Assembly: GCA_022448705.1 (NCBI GenBank)
Contig: JAKUUF010000066.1
Location: 1 to 7,901, forward strand
Reading direction: 5' to 3'
From: SAR324 cluster bacterium
Lineage (GTDB): Bacteria > SAR324 > NAC60-12
Length of the DNA stretch: 7,901 nucleotides
Positions 7,363 through 7,901 of the stretch are shown piece after piece. Under the pieces are notes generated by a model that ran no database searches, was not told where the DNA came from, and worked only from the letters and a program-made list of their open reading frames with translations. Positions within the stretch are counted from its first letter, which is position 1. Each line of letters starts with the position of its first letter. Both the position numbers and the translations under genes were made by a program.

Positions 7363-7390
7363 TTGTTACCGTATATGAGTTCGTGATAAA
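7363..7390 (+). promoter_or_regulatory. Weak candidate promoter for the xdhC-like gene
   Basis: TTGTTA (7363-7368, 4 of 6) and GATAAA (7385-7390, 4 of 6) are 16 bp apart and end 41 bp before the ATG. The 165-bp gap after recC makes a separate promoter likely somewhere here, but this match is poor. The rest of the gap is AT-rich, with a tandem AAAATATACT / AAAATATATACT and no convincing terminator for recC. Confidence 0.22.
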
Positions 7391-7431
7391 ACGATTAGAC
7401 TCGCAACTGTCGATGGCATAAGAAAAATACG

Positions 7432-7901
7432 ATGGAAAATCATCTCAGGCAAATGCAGGCGTTACTGGAAGAGGGGACTTCATTTGTCTGCGTCACACTG
7501 GTTGACATCAAGGGGAGTACTCCTCGCGCGCAAGGAGGACGAATGCTGGTTACAGCCTCTGGCCTGCATTCCGGAACGGTTGGAGGAGGTCTGGTTGAGG
7601 CAAAAGCACTGGAATTCTCTCAAGAATTTTTGCAGCAGAACGAACTTTCCGGGCAAACAAAATTTGTTCAATGGAATCTGAACCGTGATATTGGCATGAG
7701 CTGCGGAGGTTCGGTCAAGTTATATTTTGAACGTTTCAATACCAACCCATGGCAAATCATGATCTTTGGTGCAGGACATGTTGCACAGGCTCTGATTCCT
7801 TTGCTGCTGACGCTGGATTGTCAGCTTACATGTTATGATACACGCAGGGAGTGGCTGGACAAACTGCCTGAATCACCAAAACTTAACAAGCTTTGTGTTG
7901 A
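7432..7901 (+). CDS. XdhC/CoxI family protein, C-terminus cut off by window edge
   Basis: XdhC-family proteins bind the molybdenum cofactor and help its sulfuration and insertion into xanthine dehydrogenase-type enzymes. Translation from the ATG at 7432 gives 156 complete codons to the right edge, probably half or a little more of the protein. The N-terminal XdhC/CoxI domain shows KGSTPR (27-32), GTVGGGLVEAKAL (48-60) and DIGMSCGG (86-93), whose CGG is conserved in the family. A second, Rossmann-type domain begins with IFGAGHVAQAL (111-121), the usual XdhC C-terminal fold. An in-frame stop (TAG, 7396-7398) bounds the start on the 5' side. No strong Shine-Dalgarno precedes 7432. The ATG at 7453 (residue 8) has an AGG four nucleotides upstream and is an alternative start. 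It follows recC by 165 bp, and no molybdenum enzyme is visible. The family is secure; the client enzyme is unknown. Confidence 0.9.
   Translation, partial: MENHLRQMQALLEEGTSFVCVTLVDIKGSTPRAQGGRMLVTASGLHSGTVGGGLVEAKALEFSQEFLQQNELSGQTKFVQWNLNRDIGMSCGGSVKLYFERFNTNPWQIMIFGAGHVAQALIPLLLTLDCQLTCYDTRREWLDKLPESPKLNKLCV

Noticed and set aside
7275..7386. 7-bp inverted repeat TCACGAA (7275-7281) / TTCGTGA (7380-7386) flanking the recC-xdhC spacer
   Set aside because: The arms are short and almost 100 nt apart, so chance is the simplest explanation.
7484..7681. Overlapping open frames on both strands near 7480-7681
   Set aside because: They are shadows of the XdhC-family gene, whose frame shows clear conserved motifs throughout.

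Overview
The window reads as ordinary chromosomal DNA from a Gram-negative bacterium, moderately AT-rich by eye. Two genes make ADP-heptose for the lipopolysaccharide inner core, one encodes a membrane-anchored periplasmic folding factor, and one encodes a RecBCD-type RecC subunit. A single-domain heptose-phosphate adenylyltransferase, a PpiD with this N-terminus and a RecC of this kind together suggest a deltaproteobacterial (Desulfobacterota-like) or similar lineage. That placement rests on recalled family resemblance, not a search, and is weak. Apart from hldD, the start codons lack strong Shine-Dalgarno (SD) sequences.

Layout. On the minus strand, 1346 to 1 holds rfaE2 (hldC) followed by hldD. 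They share an ATGA overlap, and hldD runs off the left edge. A 182-bp AT-rich divergent region (1347-1528) separates them from plus-strand genes. It holds a fair sigma70-like promoter pointing at ppiD and a perfect 16-bp AT-rich palindrome nearer rfaE2. On the plus strand come ppiD (1529-3427), a 68-bp spacer with hairpins, recC (3496-7266), a 165-bp spacer, and an XdhC/CoxI-family gene (7432 to the right edge, cut off).

How the genes relate. RfaE2 and HldD catalyse the adenylyl transfer and the final epimerisation of ADP-heptose synthesis. PpiD-like proteins assist folding of envelope proteins at the periplasmic face of the inner membrane. RecC works with RecB and RecD in double-strand-break repair, but neither partner is visible here. 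The XdhC-like protein would serve a molybdenum enzyme that is also outside the window. The plus-strand genes therefore do not form an obvious single pathway.

I found no mobile element, CRISPR array, RNA gene or clear new system. The strongest unexplained signal is a pair of abutting perfect palindromes (4168-4202) inside recC, just downstream of an A7 run that has the in-frame form of a -1 slippery heptamer. Competing hairpins and a four-codon mini-ORF ahead of recC are weaker.
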